NCBI RefSeq assembly: GCF_029813775.1
Contig: NZ_JARVKW010000003.1
Location: 186,001-250,000, forward strand
Source of the DNA: Streptomyces sp. DH24
GTDB taxonomy: Bacteria > Actinomycetota > Actinomycetes > Streptomycetales > Streptomycetaceae
Length of the DNA: 64,000 bases
Direction: 5' to 3'
Position 1 is the first letter of the stretch; each line of letters begins with the position of its first letter. Positions 45,280 to 54,191 of this stretch are shown in pieces. The translations under genes were made by a program, and so were the position numbers. A model generated the notes under the pieces. The model was not told where the DNA came from. It did no database searches and saw only the letters and a list, made by a program, of their open reading frames with translations.

Positions 45280-45790
45280 GACACCGCTCCGACCTGCACG
45301 TGTCCCCCTACTCCGCTCTCGTGGTCAGCACCGGACCAACACAGCCCTCGTGGTCGGCACCGACCCGTCGGCGCCCCCGGCACCTGATCCGTCACGGACC
45401 TCAGTCTGCCATCAGCGTCCGGGGCGGATGACCACATATGGCTTGCTCCACCGGCGACGGCGCTGAGCGCGGAGAGGTGGCGCGGCGTGTGCGCGGTCCG
45501 CGGCTCGCCGCGCCGGCACCGGGACATCGCGCCACTCGCCCTCCTCGTGAGCCTCGGTGGCGCCGATTCGGCGACTTCCGCGTGAGGTGGGGCTGTTCCG
45601 CGGTGCTCGTCAGCGGCCGGCCCCGCCGCCCCGTGCCGCGAACCCTCCGCTGCTGATGCGCCGGCCCACTGGTGCGGAGGCGGCGAACGGCTTGTGGGAC
45701 GCCACATGGCCGGCAGTCGGATACGCCGCCTGCGCCGCGCGCGCCAACGGCTCCTTCCCGCTGCCACCGAGGAGGTGAGAGCCGCGTCGG
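45280..45790. other. Intergenic region of about 510 bp without a supported gene
   Basis: Short frames occur on both strands, but none has a ribosome-binding site, a family motif or a length above about 160 residues with plausible composition. It probably holds the sbcD promoter at its left end. The right end is the terminator of the sigK-rskA operon. Confidence 0.5.
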
Positions 45791-45817
45791 CGGACCCTCC
45801 TGCCCGGGGAGGGTCCG
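45791..45817 (-). terminator. Terminator of the sigK-rskA operon
   Basis: CGGACCCTCC pairs perfectly with GGAGGGTCCG (10 bp, 7-base loop), 12 bases past the rskA stop. Confidence 0.75.
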
Positions 45818-45828
45818 GTACGGCGGCC

Positions 45829-46587
45829 TCAGACCGGGAGGGTCACCAGGGCGATCGGGGCCGAGGTCGGCCGGGCGGAGCCTCCGGCGGGCTCCACGGT
45901 GATGCCCAGGCCCGACGCCTTCTCGACCGGGCCGCGCAGCAACACGGCCTGGCCGGGGCGGTCCGGGTCCATCAGGCCGGCGGAACGCATGGTGCCGTGG
46001 TCGTCCAGCCAGAGCTGGTACACCTTGCCGCTCGGTGGCCGCCCCATCCCCGCCGGGACGAAGACCCCCTGGTTGAGGCTGCGGGAGACGACGACCGTGG
46101 CACTGGCACCGTCGGCGAGGCGGGCTGTCGTGGTGCGCGCGTCGGGGGCGGCCAGCACCGCGGTGATGCCCTCGGCCCTCGCCTCCGCCCGCTCGGCCCG
46201 GGTGCGTGCCTGATCGGCCTGGTCCTGCTGCCACGCCGCGAGACCGCCGAAGGCGGCGACCGCGGCGACGCACGCGGCGAGTGCCCACTGGGAGGCCCGC
46301 CGAGCGCGCACCGCCACCGTCCACCGGGACCGCACCGGTTCGTCCGTACGCGGTGGCTCCTGCCGCACCCCGGAAATGCGCCGCAGCACCTGCTCGCGCG
46401 ATGCGAGACGGGGCGCGTCCGACACCGCCAGGCCAAGCCGGGTCGCCGTGGCGGAGAACTCGGCGACCTCCTGTGCGCAGGGCGGGCAGTTCTTCATGTG
46501 CCGCTGGAAGGCGGCGCGCTCGTCCTCGCCGAGCGCGTGCAGCGCGTACGCTCCGGTCAGCGTGTGCAGATCCTCGGTGGTCCTCAC
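45829..46587 (-). CDS. rskA: Anti-sigma factor RskA
   Basis: A 252-residue anti-sigma factor. The N-terminal zinc-binding anti-sigma motif H30-x3-C34-x2-C37 (HMKNCPPC) is followed by a single membrane helix (residues about 100-118) and the extracytoplasmic RskA domain with VVSRSLNQGVFVPAGM and KVYQLWLDDHG. It holds SigK inactive at the membrane until proteolysis. It overlaps sigK by 4 bases. Confidence 0.94.
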   Translation of the reverse strand: MRTTEDLHTLTGAYALHALGEDERAAFQRHMKNCPPCAQEVAEFSATATRLGLAVSDAPRLASREQVLRRISGVRQEPPRTDEPVRSRWTVAVRARRASQWALAACVAAVAAFGGLAAWQQDQADQARTRAERAEARAEGITAVLAAPDARTTTARLADGASATVVVSRSLNQGVFVPAGMGRPPSGKVYQLWLDDHGTMRSAGLMDPDRPGQAVLLRGPVEKASGLGITVEPAGGSARPTSAPIALVTLPV

Positions 46588-47168
46588 GCCGTCACCCCCA
46601 GGCAGTCACGCAGCCGGATCAGTCCGTCCCGCAGACGTGTCTTCACCGTCCCCAGGGGCAATGCCAGGGCCTCCGCGACCTGCGGGTAGGTCAGCCCGCG
46701 GTAGTAGGCCATGGTCACAGCCTGCCGCTGCAGCTCGGTCAAGGTGCGCAGACAGCGCCGCACCTGCTCCCGCTCAAGACGGGTCTGGACCTGCTCGGTG
46801 ACCTCGTCGTATTCCGGCAGCTGATCCAGCAGCGCCGCCTTGTGGTCGCGTGCGGCCGAGGCCTCCACGGAGCGGACGCGATCCACCGCCCGCCGGTGAG
46901 CCAGAGTGAGGATCCAGTTGATCGCGGTACCCCGGTCCGGCCGGTAGCGCGCGGCGGTACGCCACACCTCGGTCAGAACCTCCTGCATGACCTCCTCCGA
47001 CTGTGCCCGATCCCGCAACACGCTGCGCACGACGCCCAGCACAGGGCCCGCCACCGCGTCGTACACGGCGGCGAAGGCCTCCTGATCACCGAGGGCCACG
47101 CTGCTGACCAGCTGTTGCAGGTCCGGTTCGGCGGAGGGTTTTCTGCCGATGTGGACCGGTTCTTTCAC
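46584..47168 (-). CDS. sigK: ECF sigma factor SigK
   Basis: A 194-residue ECF sigma factor of the ECF19 type: region 2 AAVYDAVAGPVLGVVRSVLRD and VMQEVLTEVWRTAARY, and region 4 LTELQRQAVTMAYYRGLTYPQVAEAL with GTVKTRLRDGL. The pairing with RskA and the nearby fasciclin gene match the SigK system of mycobacteria, where it controls mpt70/mpt83. The GTG at 47168 follows GGGAGGAG. A SigK-type promoter lies upstream, implying autoregulation. Confidence 0.93.
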   Translation of the reverse strand: MKEPVHIGRKPSAEPDLQQLVSSVALGDQEAFAAVYDAVAGPVLGVVRSVLRDRAQSEEVMQEVLTEVWRTAARYRPDRGTAINWILTLAHRRAVDRVRSVEASAARDHKAALLDQLPEYDEVTEQVQTRLEREQVRRCLRTLTELQRQAVTMAYYRGLTYPQVAEALALPLGTVKTRLRDGLIRLRDCLGVTA

Positions 47169-47201
47169 GAGGCTCCTCCCGCGGTGTGCACTGTCCCGGG
47201 T

Positions 47202-47232
47202 GGAATCCGAGGCTGCTCGGCCGGCGGATTGG
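47202..47232 (-). promoter_or_regulatory. SigK-type promoter of sigK-rskA
   Basis: Read on the minus strand: CCAATCC (47232-47226), 16-bp spacer, CGGATTCC (47209-47202). It resembles the mycobacterial SigK pattern CCATCC-N16/17-CCGAAT and is identical in both elements and spacing to a site before the oxidoreductase gene at 48029. Transcription would begin about 25 bases upstream of the sigK start. Confidence 0.72.
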
Positions 47233-47428
47233 TCCGACTACCCCTTTTCCGCGGCTGATCCCGCGCCATCGCAGTCACACCGACCAGCACGTTGGCACAG
47301 CGCCTGTCCGCACGTGCGCTCCGCGGCACGCGCGCCACACTCGCACGCCCGCAATCAGGTACCCGCGGCGACCCATCCGCAGGCGGGCGGGCGACGGATT
47401 ACCCGGGAGAGCCCATGAGGGAGCGGCC

Positions 47429-47836
47429 ATGAACGGTACCCACGACCAGGTGGGGCGGGCATCCCACCTGTCGGAGCTTCGAGCCGGCGTGCGGAGGCAA
47501 CTGACCGAGTGGGGGGTGGACGAGCTGGCCGACGAGGCCGGCCTGGTCCTCAGCGAACTGGTGGCCAACGCCTACTGCCACGGCAGGCCGCCCGTCCGCA
47601 TCGCCCTGACCCTGCAATGGACCCCTGGGCGAGCGAGGTCCGTGCGGATCGAGGTGTCCGACAGCGGCACGGTGATCGACGTCGACGCCGTCCGCGCCCG
47701 GTGGCGGCACCCGTCGTTCGCCCTGTCGGAGGGCGGCCGGGGGCTGTATGTCGTCGACGCCGTCTGCCGCGCCTGGGGAGACCGCCCGGCGAGCCGGGGA
47801 CACACCGTGTGGGCGGAACTGCCCTGCCCGGGATGA
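47429..47836 (+). CDS. ATP-binding protein, HATPase_c (anti-sigma kinase-like)
   Basis: A 135-residue single HATPase domain: LVLSELVANAYCHG near residue 44, VSDSGT and EGGRGLYVVDAV. It is smaller than its counterpart at 4795 and stands alone, divergent from sigK. The ATG at 47429 follows GAGGGAG. A 17-bp-stem terminator separates it from the oxidoreductase transcript, so it is not part of the SigK operon. Its target is unknown. Confidence 0.87.
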   Translation: MNGTHDQVGRASHLSELRAGVRRQLTEWGVDELADEAGLVLSELVANAYCHGRPPVRIALTLQWTPGRARSVRIEVSDSGTVIDVDAVRARWRHPSFALSEGGRGLYVVDAVCRAWGDRPASRGHTVWAELPCPG

Positions 47837-47870
47837 GGCGAAGCGCCCGTAGCGTCGGCCGAACCATGGT

Positions 47871-47909
47871 CGGGTGCTCGTCCGGTGAACTCCACCGGAC
47901 GAGCACCCG
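47871..47909 (+). terminator. Long perfect terminator hairpin
   Basis: A 17-bp perfect stem (47871-47887 with 47893-47909) and a 5-base loop, followed by ATTTCGTCT. It is the longest perfect stem in the window and isolates the HATPase gene from the downstream SigK-type promoter. Confidence 0.88.
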
Positions 47910-47993
47910 ATTTCGTCTGTCCACCCCGTACATCCGTAGCCGGTGGGCGGTGGGACTGGTGCGGAAAAAAGACGCACCAGATCGGTGGAACGA

Positions 47994-48024
47994 CCAATCC
48001 GCACGCTCATGGAAACCGGATTCC
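47994..48024 (+). promoter_or_regulatory. SigK-type promoter of the oxidoreductase-fasciclin operon
   Basis: CCAATCC (47994-48000), 16-bp spacer, CGGATTCC (48017-48024): the same elements and spacing as the sigK promoter. The GTG at 48029 begins only 5 bases after the -10 element, so the mRNA should be leaderless. This fixes the start codon of the next gene. Confidence 0.75.
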
Positions 48025-48028
48025 CGGT

Positions 48029-49690
48029 GTGAAGGACGACAAGAGGAATCCACGGCAGGCCGGCATCCGGCCTCGGCCGGTACGCGGCGCGCTGGGCGCG
48101 CTCAGTGGTGCTCTGGCCGGGTGTGCCGCGCTGGCGGTGGCCGAGCTGGTGTCCGCGTGGGTGCGTCCGCAGGCCGGGCCCGTCGTCGCTGTCGGGGGCG
48201 CGGCCATCGATCGCACACCGGCGGCGGTGAAGGACTGGGCCATCCGGCACTTCGGCACCAACGACAAGCTGGTGCTCCAGCTCGGCATCCTTGCCGTGCT
48301 GACGCTGTTCGCGCTGGCGCTCGGGGTGCTCGCGCTCCGGTACCGGCGCGCGGGTGCCGGGGGTGTCCTCGTCATCGGCGTCGTCGGTGCGATCGCCGCT
48401 GTCGGCAGGCCGGACTCTTCCGGGCCGGCTGATGCGGTGCCCTCCCTGGCGGGTGCTCTTGCCGGAGCGCTGCTGCTGTACTTCCTCATCGGACGCCTGC
48501 GGCCGTCGGCGGACCGTCCGGAAGCCACGGCCGGCCACGAATCGGCGGACCGTCCGGAAGCCACGGCCGGCACCGGACCCGATCCTGACGAGGCGGCCGG
48601 CTGGGACCGCCGTGGGTTCGTGATCGCGGCCACCGCCGCAGCCGCCGCATCGGCGGGGGCGGGCGCTCTGGGACGCGCCCTCGGCGCGGCAAGCGGCCGG
48701 GACGCTGCCGCGTCCCGCGAGGACGTCGTGCTGCCCGTCCCCGCCTCACCGGCCGCCCCGCTGCCCAAGGGCACCCAGGTGAGGGTCGCGGGCGTCAGCC
48801 CTTTCACGACCCCGAACAGCGCCTTCTACCGGGTGGACACCGCCTTGGTGGTGCCCAGGGTCGACGCGAACACCTGGCGTCTGCGCATCCACGGCACGGG
48901 AGTCACCCGCCCGGTCACCCTCTCCTTCGCGGACCTGCTCCGCCGCGAGGCGGTCGAACGGGACATCACCCTGACCTGCGTCTCCAACGAGGTGGGCGGC
49001 CCCTACGTCGGCAACGCCCGCTGGATCGGCGTGCGCCTTGCCGACCTGCTGGCCGAGTGCGGAGTGAAGCCGCCCTCCAGGGGTGGCCCGGCCGACCAGT
49101 TGGTGGCCCGCTCGGTGGACGGGATGACGATCGGCAGCCCCGTGGAGGACGTGATGGACGGCCGCGACGCGCTGCTCGCCCTCGGTATGAACGGCGCACC
49201 GCTGCCGTTCGAGCACGGCTTCCCCGTCCGGATGGTGGTGCCCGGCCTTTACGGTTACGTCTCCGCCTGCAAGTGGATCAAGGACATCGAACTGACCACG
49301 TTCGACGCCTACGACCCCTACTGGGTGAGACGCGGCTGGGCCCGCAAGGCTCCGGTCAAGACCCAGTCCCGCATCGACACCCCCAAGCCGTTCGCCCGGC
49401 CCGAGGCCGGCACCGTCATGGTCGCCGGCGTCGCCTGGGCCCAGCACCGCGGCATCGACAAGGTCGAGGTGCGCGTCGACGACGGCCCCTGGCAGGGGGC
49501 CACCCTGGCCGCCGAGGACACCCGCGACACCTGGCGCCAGTGGTCCTTCCCCTGGAAGGCCACCAAGGGGGGTCACACCCTCACCGTCCGCGCCACCGAC
49601 CGCACCGGTGCGCTGCAGACCGAACGCCGCACGCGAACCGTCCCGGACGGCGCCAGCGGCCGGCACTCCGTCGTGGTCACCGTCGGCTGA
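48029..49690 (+). CDS. Membrane-anchored molybdopterin oxidoreductase (sulfite oxidase-like)
   Basis: A 553-residue protein. An N-terminal part carries about four membrane helices, then a twin-arginine-like motif (R194-R195 in DRRGFVIAATAAAAASAG) leads into an oxidoreductase molybdopterin domain. Cys317 in TLTCVSNEVGG is the expected Mo ligand, and a Mo-co dimerisation domain ends the protein (GVAWAQHRGIDKVEVRVD). The catalytic part should face outside. GTG 48029 has no ribosome-binding site but sits at the predicted transcription start. It is followed by the fasciclin gene under the same SigK-type promoter. Confidence 0.9.
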   Translation: MKDDKRNPRQAGIRPRPVRGALGALSGALAGCAALAVAELVSAWVRPQAGPVVAVGGAAIDRTPAAVKDWAIRHFGTNDKLVLQLGILAVLTLFALALGVLALRYRRAGAGGVLVIGVVGAIAAVGRPDSSGPADAVPSLAGALAGALLLYFLIGRLRPSADRPEATAGHESADRPEATAGTGPDPDEAAGWDRRGFVIAATAAAAASAGAGALGRALGAASGRDAAASREDVVLPVPASPAAPLPKGTQVRVAGVSPFTTPNSAFYRVDTALVVPRVDANTWRLRIHGTGVTRPVTLSFADLLRREAVERDITLTCVSNEVGGPYVGNARWIGVRLADLLAECGVKPPSRGGPADQLVARSVDGMTIGSPVEDVMDGRDALLALGMNGAPLPFEHGFPVRMVVPGLYGYVSACKWIKDIELTTFDAYDPYWVRRGWARKAPVKTQSRIDTPKPFARPEAGTVMVAGVAWAQHRGIDKVEVRVDDGPWQGATLAAEDTRDTWRQWSFPWKATKGGHTLTVRATDRTGALQTERRTRTVPDGASGRHSVVVTVG

Positions 49691-49762
49691 CCCCCAGAAA
49701 CCACACCCCTGCCCCCGTCAACGTCGCGGCATCCGCCGCGTCAACCACAGGAGAAACACACC

Positions 49763-50428
49763 ATGAACACCCGTATCCGCCGTATCCCCGTCGCCGTGGC
49801 CGCCGTCGCCATCCTGCCCATCGCGCTCAGCGCCTGCTCCGACAACGGAAGCGACTCCTCCGACTCCTCCGCCAAGGCGTCGTCCTCGGCCCCGGCGTCG
49901 ACGTCCGCCTCCGACGACGACATGACCGGCTCCGGTGACGCGTCCACGGCCGACCAGCCCTTCGGCCCGGCCTGTTCGGCGGTGCCGGAGAACGGTGCGG
50001 GCTCCTTCGACGGCATGGCCAAGGACCCGGTGGCCACCGCCGCCTCCAACAACCCGGCGCTGTCCACCCTCGTCACCGCCGTCAAGAAGGCCGGACTGGT
50101 CGACACCCTGAACAGCGCGCAGAACATCACCGTCTTCGCCCCCACCAACGACGCCTTCGACAAGATCCCCAAGGCGACCCTGGACAAGGTCCTCAACGAC
50201 AAGGCCCAGCTGACGAAGATCCTCACCTACCACGTCGTCGGCGAGAAGCTCACGCCGGGCGACCTGTCCAACGGCACCTTCGACACCCTGGAAAAGGGCA
50301 GGATCACGACCAGCGGCTCCGCCGAGTCGTACACCGTCAACGACTCCGCCGAGGTGGTCTGCGGCGGCGTCAAGACCGCCAATGCCAACGTGTACGTCAT
50401 CGACGCCGTCCTGATGCCCGCCAACTGA
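49763..50428 (+). CDS. Fasciclin-domain lipoprotein (MPT70/83-like)
   Basis: A 221-residue lipoprotein. The signal peptide ends in the lipobox LSAC with Cys25, followed by a Ser/Asp-rich linker (residues 26-60) and one fasciclin domain with NITVFAPTNDAFDKIP and ILTYHVVGEKL. It is surface-attached and probably adhesive. MPT70 and MPT83 are the main SigK targets in mycobacteria, so its position here strongly supports a conserved SigK regulon. RBS AGGAG precedes the ATG. Confidence 0.94.
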   Translation: MNTRIRRIPVAVAAVAILPIALSACSDNGSDSSDSSAKASSSAPASTSASDDDMTGSGDASTADQPFGPACSAVPENGAGSFDGMAKDPVATAASNNPALSTLVTAVKKAGLVDTLNSAQNITVFAPTNDAFDKIPKATLDKVLNDKAQLTKILTYHVVGEKLTPGDLSNGTFDTLEKGRITTSGSAESYTVNDSAEVVCGGVKTANANVYVIDAVLMPAN

Positions 50429-50440
50429 CGACCGGTCCGA

Positions 50441-50466
50441 GCCGGGCGCCCGTCAAGGCGCCCGGC
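50441..50466 (+). terminator. Terminator of the oxidoreductase-fasciclin operon
   Basis: GCCGGGCGCC pairs perfectly with GGCGCCCGGC (10 bp, 6-base loop), 12 bases after the fasciclin stop. Confidence 0.8.
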
Positions 50467-50620
50467 GAGCCCTTGCCCGAGGCGGGCGACGGGCCCGTAG
50501 GCAGGCGACCCGGCAACCACGGACTGGCATGCTGACACTCAGGGCGGCGGGCCGCCACCGCCATCACGCCGTTCGTCCGCGCCGACCGGCGGCAGGGCTG
50601 AATCAGCTTCCCCGCGTAGG

Positions 50621-51163
50621 TCAGGCGGTCCTGCGTACCGCGTGGGCGGCCGGGTTTTCCCGGGTGGTGTCCGCCTTCCGCGCGGGGGCGTCCGCCTCGG
50701 ACTTCGCGATCCACGCGTCCAGTTGCTGCTGGGTGGTGCCGGGGTCGGCGACCAGCACGCCCAGGTCGTCACCCGCCACGACGGTTGTCGCCAGGGCCGG
50801 GCACCGGCGGCAGCCGTCCACACCGATTTGTGCCCACCACTTGCAGTGAGCGCGCAGATGGCACCGCGGTACGCTCCGGCTCTCGTCCGCCGGCGTCACC
50901 GCCACCCGCTCCACCAGGGTGCAGTCATTGCCCCTGCGGTGCAGACAGTCGCTGACGCAGTGCGACGCGAAGCGCAGCACCCGGGTCGGCTCGACGTCCT
51001 TCGGGACGACCGGGAGGACGTCCCTGGCCGGCACGGGGTCGGCGAGGTACACGACCTCCGCGTTCTGCCCTGAGCGCACGCCGAGTACCACCGACTCCGG
51101 TGCGTCGGCCCTGCCGCTCGGACACCACAGTCCGTCTGTTCCGGAGCGTTCCGCGGTGCTCAT
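50621..51163 (-). CDS. Cys-rich protein of unknown function, partner of a small secreted peptide
   Basis: A 180-residue soluble protein with eight cysteines: C14, C69, C73, C81, C101, C107, C118 and C121. The last four are in PRCHLRAHCKWW and GCRRCPAL. The spacing (C-x3-C-x7-C and C-x5-C-x10-C-x2-C) suggests one or two metal or iron-sulfur sites. It has a strong GAGGAGG site and starts 30 bases after the peptide gene, so they form an operon. I do not recognise the family; a role in modifying, binding or sensing the peptide is only inference. Confidence 0.8.
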   Translation of the reverse strand: MSTAERSGTDGLWCPSGRADAPESVVLGVRSGQNAEVVYLADPVPARDVLPVVPKDVEPTRVLRFASHCVSDCLHRRGNDCTLVERVAVTPADESRSVPRCHLRAHCKWWAQIGVDGCRRCPALATTVVAGDDLGVLVADPGTTQQQLDAWIAKSEADAPARKADTTRENPAAHAVRRTA

Positions 51164-51193
51164 CTCGACCTCCTCACGAATCCGGTGGGCCTG

Positions 51194-51412
51194 CTACACG
51201 ATCTGACCGGCGCAGCCCGCGGGGCAGGCGGTGACCGTGCGCTCCAGCTCGACGGCCATGGTGAGGTGCGTCTGCAGCTGAGCCGACGCGATCCGCTGGG
51301 GCCCGGGCGACGGCTGTGCCGCGGACGCGGTGCCCGCTCCCCCGAGAACGAGCGCGGCAGCCGCGACGGTGGCCGCGGCACCCCCGGCGGTGGGACGAAC
51401 GGTGTACTTCAT
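51194..51412 (-). CDS. Small secreted peptide with C-terminal CPAGC motif
   Basis: A 72-residue precursor: MKYTVRPTAGG, a hydrophobic signal region to about residue 30 with an ASA cleavage site, then a 40-residue mature part ending TVTACPAGCAGQIV. AGGAGG lies 6 bases before the ATG at 51412; a longer frame upstream lacks such a site. The mature part has only the two closely spaced cysteines near its end. With the adjacent Cys-rich protein it could be a ribosomally made, modified or disulfide-bonded peptide. Confidence 0.75.
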   Translation of the reverse strand: MKYTVRPTAGGAAATVAAAALVLGGAGTASAAQPSPGPQRIASAQLQTHLTMAVELERTVTACPAGCAGQIV

Positions 51413-51589
51413 GTCGAACCTCCTGAACTGGCCTACGACAAAAGTGCGTACGGGCACGCTAGGACGTGACCTGGGCCACCACCGGCAGTTCGAGCGGCTG
51501 TTCGCAGACGCTCCGGACCGCTTCCGGCAGTTCGGCCGGCTGGTGCGCGTCAGGGGGTGAGAGTGGGGCGGTCTTCGTCACGGAGGCGT

Positions 51590-53284
51590 TCAGTCGAGGT
51601 CGCCGACGATGCCGAGTACCTGGGCCAGTCGTCTTTTGGGTACCGAGCCGAACTTCCGGCGGACGTTCATGACGTAGTTGCGCGCGGTTCCGACCGTGAT
51701 GCCCAGATGGCCTGCGATCTCCACCGCGGTGAACCCCTGCGCGGCGAGCACCGCGACGTCGCGCTCGCGGGGGGTGAGTCCGGCGTTCACCTGGTGGCGC
51801 TGGTTGTGCGGTACGTGGAGCAGGCCGCGGTGCAGGGAGCGGTCGCGGGCGAGCGTGGCCAGTGACCTGTCGGCTCCGGCCGCGGTGAGGAGCTCGGCGG
51901 CGCGGTCGCGGGCGTGGGCCAGTCCGGCCGGGGAGGGGGCGACTCTGGCGGCGGCGTGGTACGCACGGCCGGCGGTGATGGGTTCGCCCATGCCGGCGAG
52001 GGCGTCCGCGCCCTCGATGAGGGAGGCCCAGCCGCGCTTGCCGGCGAGGTGCCCCTCGACGACCGCGCGGATCGCGACGGCGCGCGGATGGGGCGACCAG
52101 AACCGCGACATGGCGGCGGCCTCGTCCCGGGCCGCGTCCGGTGCGATCTCGGTCAACGCGAGCAGGGCGTCCTCCCAGCCGAAGTGGTGTCCGGCATCGC
52201 GCGCCTTCCGCAGGAGCTGCGGCAGCCCGCGCGCCGGGCGCGGCTCGCGGCGGGCGTGCCGTATGTACGCGAGGGTCGCCGCCGCGCTCGCGCCGCACGG
52301 GGGCGAGGTGGCGTACGCCATCGTGACGACCGCTTCGAGGTTGTCGTGCCGCAGGCGGCGGGCCGTCTCGAACGTCACCGCGGCGGCGACGGCGCTGCCG
52401 AGTTCGCGGATGCCCGGTGCGGTGCCCGTCATCGCGACCTCGGCCTGCCGCCGCGCGGCGTCCAGGTCTCCCGTGCGGTGACGCACGAGCGCCTCGACCG
52501 CGGCGAACTTGTTGACCCAGGGCCCTCGGCCCACCACCCGGCCCCGGGCCACGGCCTCCAGGGCGGTCGGGTAGTCCCCGCAGTACGCACAGGTCAGCGC
52601 CCAGTTCAGGTAGTTCAATGAGGCGACCTCGCCGGTGACCGCGTCGAGGTCGGCCGACAGCAGCGAGGCGGCCCTGCGCCAGCGCTTGGGTGCGCGCTTG
52701 TGCCCCTGGTAGGTCTCGCACGCGGCGTGCATGCCGGCGACGAGGGCGATGATCCACGGCTCGCCGGAACGTTTCGCCAGGGCCAGCGCCCGGCGGGCGA
52801 GTTCCCACCGGTAGGAGGGGCTGAGGCCGGCGTCGGCGGGGAAGGACATGCGGCTCAGGGCGAGGGCCTGTCCCCCGATGTCGCCTGCCGCGGTGAACTC
52901 GAAGAGGGCACGGGTGCCGTACTCGGCCATCGCCTTGCCCCGCGCGGCCCGGGCCTGGGCGAGGAACACCGCGCCTCGTGCGCGGGGGCTGTGGCACGCG
53001 GCGGCCAACTCGTCGAGGAACGCCCAGGGAGCGGGGCCGGGCGCGCCCCACCGGGTGAGCATGGAGGTCATCTCGGCGAGGGCGATCCGGTCGTCGTCGG
53101 CGAGCCGCGTCACATCCGCAAGGGCGTTGCGCAGCGTTGCGAAACCGAGGTCGGACCGGCCCCGGAGCGCGGCCGACTCGGCTTCGCGGAGCTGTTCCCG
53201 GACGGCGGTGGACACGTTCTCGGCCAGGGACGCATGGGACGTTTCCGGTAGGAACGAGCGTGCCCCGGAAGCGGTTTCGTTCAT
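51590..53284 (-). CDS. Large LuxR-type transcriptional regulator
   Basis: A 564-residue protein. A C-terminal LuxR helix-turn-helix (LTPRERDVAVLAAQGFTAVEIAGHLGIT, residues about 503-530) follows a long helical region that looks like TPR repeats (many Ala-rich pairs, ALAVGRARG-like segments). There is no Walker A motif, so it is not a full LAL regulator. The ATG at 53284 is preferred over an upstream extension. It lies upstream of the peptide operon in the same direction and is a candidate activator of it or of the divergent protease genes. Confidence 0.85.
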   Translation of the reverse strand: MNETASGARSFLPETSHASLAENVSTAVREQLREAESAALRGRSDLGFATLRNALADVTRLADDDRIALAEMTSMLTRWGAPGPAPWAFLDELAAACHSPRARGAVFLAQARAARGKAMAEYGTRALFEFTAAGDIGGQALALSRMSFPADAGLSPSYRWELARRALALAKRSGEPWIIALVAGMHAACETYQGHKRAPKRWRRAASLLSADLDAVTGEVASLNYLNWALTCAYCGDYPTALEAVARGRVVGRGPWVNKFAAVEALVRHRTGDLDAARRQAEVAMTGTAPGIRELGSAVAAAVTFETARRLRHDNLEAVVTMAYATSPPCGASAAATLAYIRHARREPRPARGLPQLLRKARDAGHHFGWEDALLALTEIAPDAARDEAAAMSRFWSPHPRAVAIRAVVEGHLAGKRGWASLIEGADALAGMGEPITAGRAYHAAARVAPSPAGLAHARDRAAELLTAAGADRSLATLARDRSLHRGLLHVPHNQRHQVNAGLTPRERDVAVLAAQGFTAVEIAGHLGITVGTARNYVMNVRRKFGSVPKRRLAQVLGIVGDLD

Positions 53285-53397
53285 GGTTCGAGCAAGAATA
53301 GGTGCAGTTCTTGGATTGTCCAGGGGGCCGGAACGGGGGCTTTCATTTCCGTGGACGGGCCACGGCCGTCGCCCTGTTTCCAGCCCGAGGACTGCCC

Positions 53398-54153
53398 ATG
53401 AACGCATCCCGCAAGGTGGTCGTGTCCGCGCTCACCGCCGCGCCGACAGGGGCACCGACGGCCGCGAGTTCCGCGACCGGCGACGAACCGGCCGGCCCGG
53501 CGGTCGCCGTCGCCGGTGACGTCCCGCGGGAAGCCACCGCCGTACCGCACGGCCTGCCCACCCCGGCGCGCACCGAGGAGCAACTCGCGGCCGATGCGGC
53601 GCTGCTGAAGTCCGCACCGGAGGGTGCGTCGCCCAAAGCCCCCTGGAACACCGGATACGGGACCCCTCGGACGGTGCGGGCGCCCGGCGGACATCTGACC
53701 GGTCCGCAGGCCGGCGAGCCGCGCGCGACCGCGAGGAGCCGGCTCCGGGCGCACCGCGCGCTGTTCGGCCTGTCCGTCGCGGACGTCGAGGCGCTCGCGG
53801 TGCGGCGCGAGCACGAACTGCCGGGCACCGAGCCCTACCGTCCCGGCGCGACCGTGGCCTCCTGGCGGGCCGACTGCGGCACACCACCGGCCGCTCAGGG
53901 AACAGACGCGTGGACCACGAAGCCGCCGGCCGGCCGGGGCGACGGACGGCACGTCGCGTCGTACACCGGGCCGGAGAGCCGACTCGGTGACATGCGGACG
54001 TTCTTCCACGACTCGGCGTGCAGGCCGATCACCGGCGACTTCGTGACTCCTGGTCAGAAGGCCGTGATCGCCCCGGGCGCCGACTACGTCGGGCTGCTGT
54101 ACCGGTACGGCGCCGACTACGAGTTCACCCTCACCGCGCGGCAGACCGGCTGA
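53398..54153 (+). pseudogene. Secreted metalloprotease-like remnant (internally deleted)
   Basis: An open frame of 251 residues. The first half resembles the N-terminal propeptide of actinobacterial M36-type peptidases (HGLPTPARTEEQLAADAALL, GYGTPRTVRAPGGHLTGP, AHRALFGLSVADVEAL). The second half (about residue 155 on) looks like a C-terminal extracellular domain (FFHDSACRPITGDFVTPG, GADYVGLLYRYGADYEFTL). The catalytic HExxH region of several hundred residues is absent, so an in-frame deletion probably joined the ends. The signal region is also poor. Assignment to M36 is from memory of the prodomain. Confidence 0.5.
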
Positions 54154-54191
54154 CCATCGGTGCTCCCGTCCGTCACCCAGGAGAGGAACAC

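Noticed and set aside
45280..45790. Short genes in the gap between sbcD and rskA
   Set aside because: Frames lack start signals, motifs and consistent composition.
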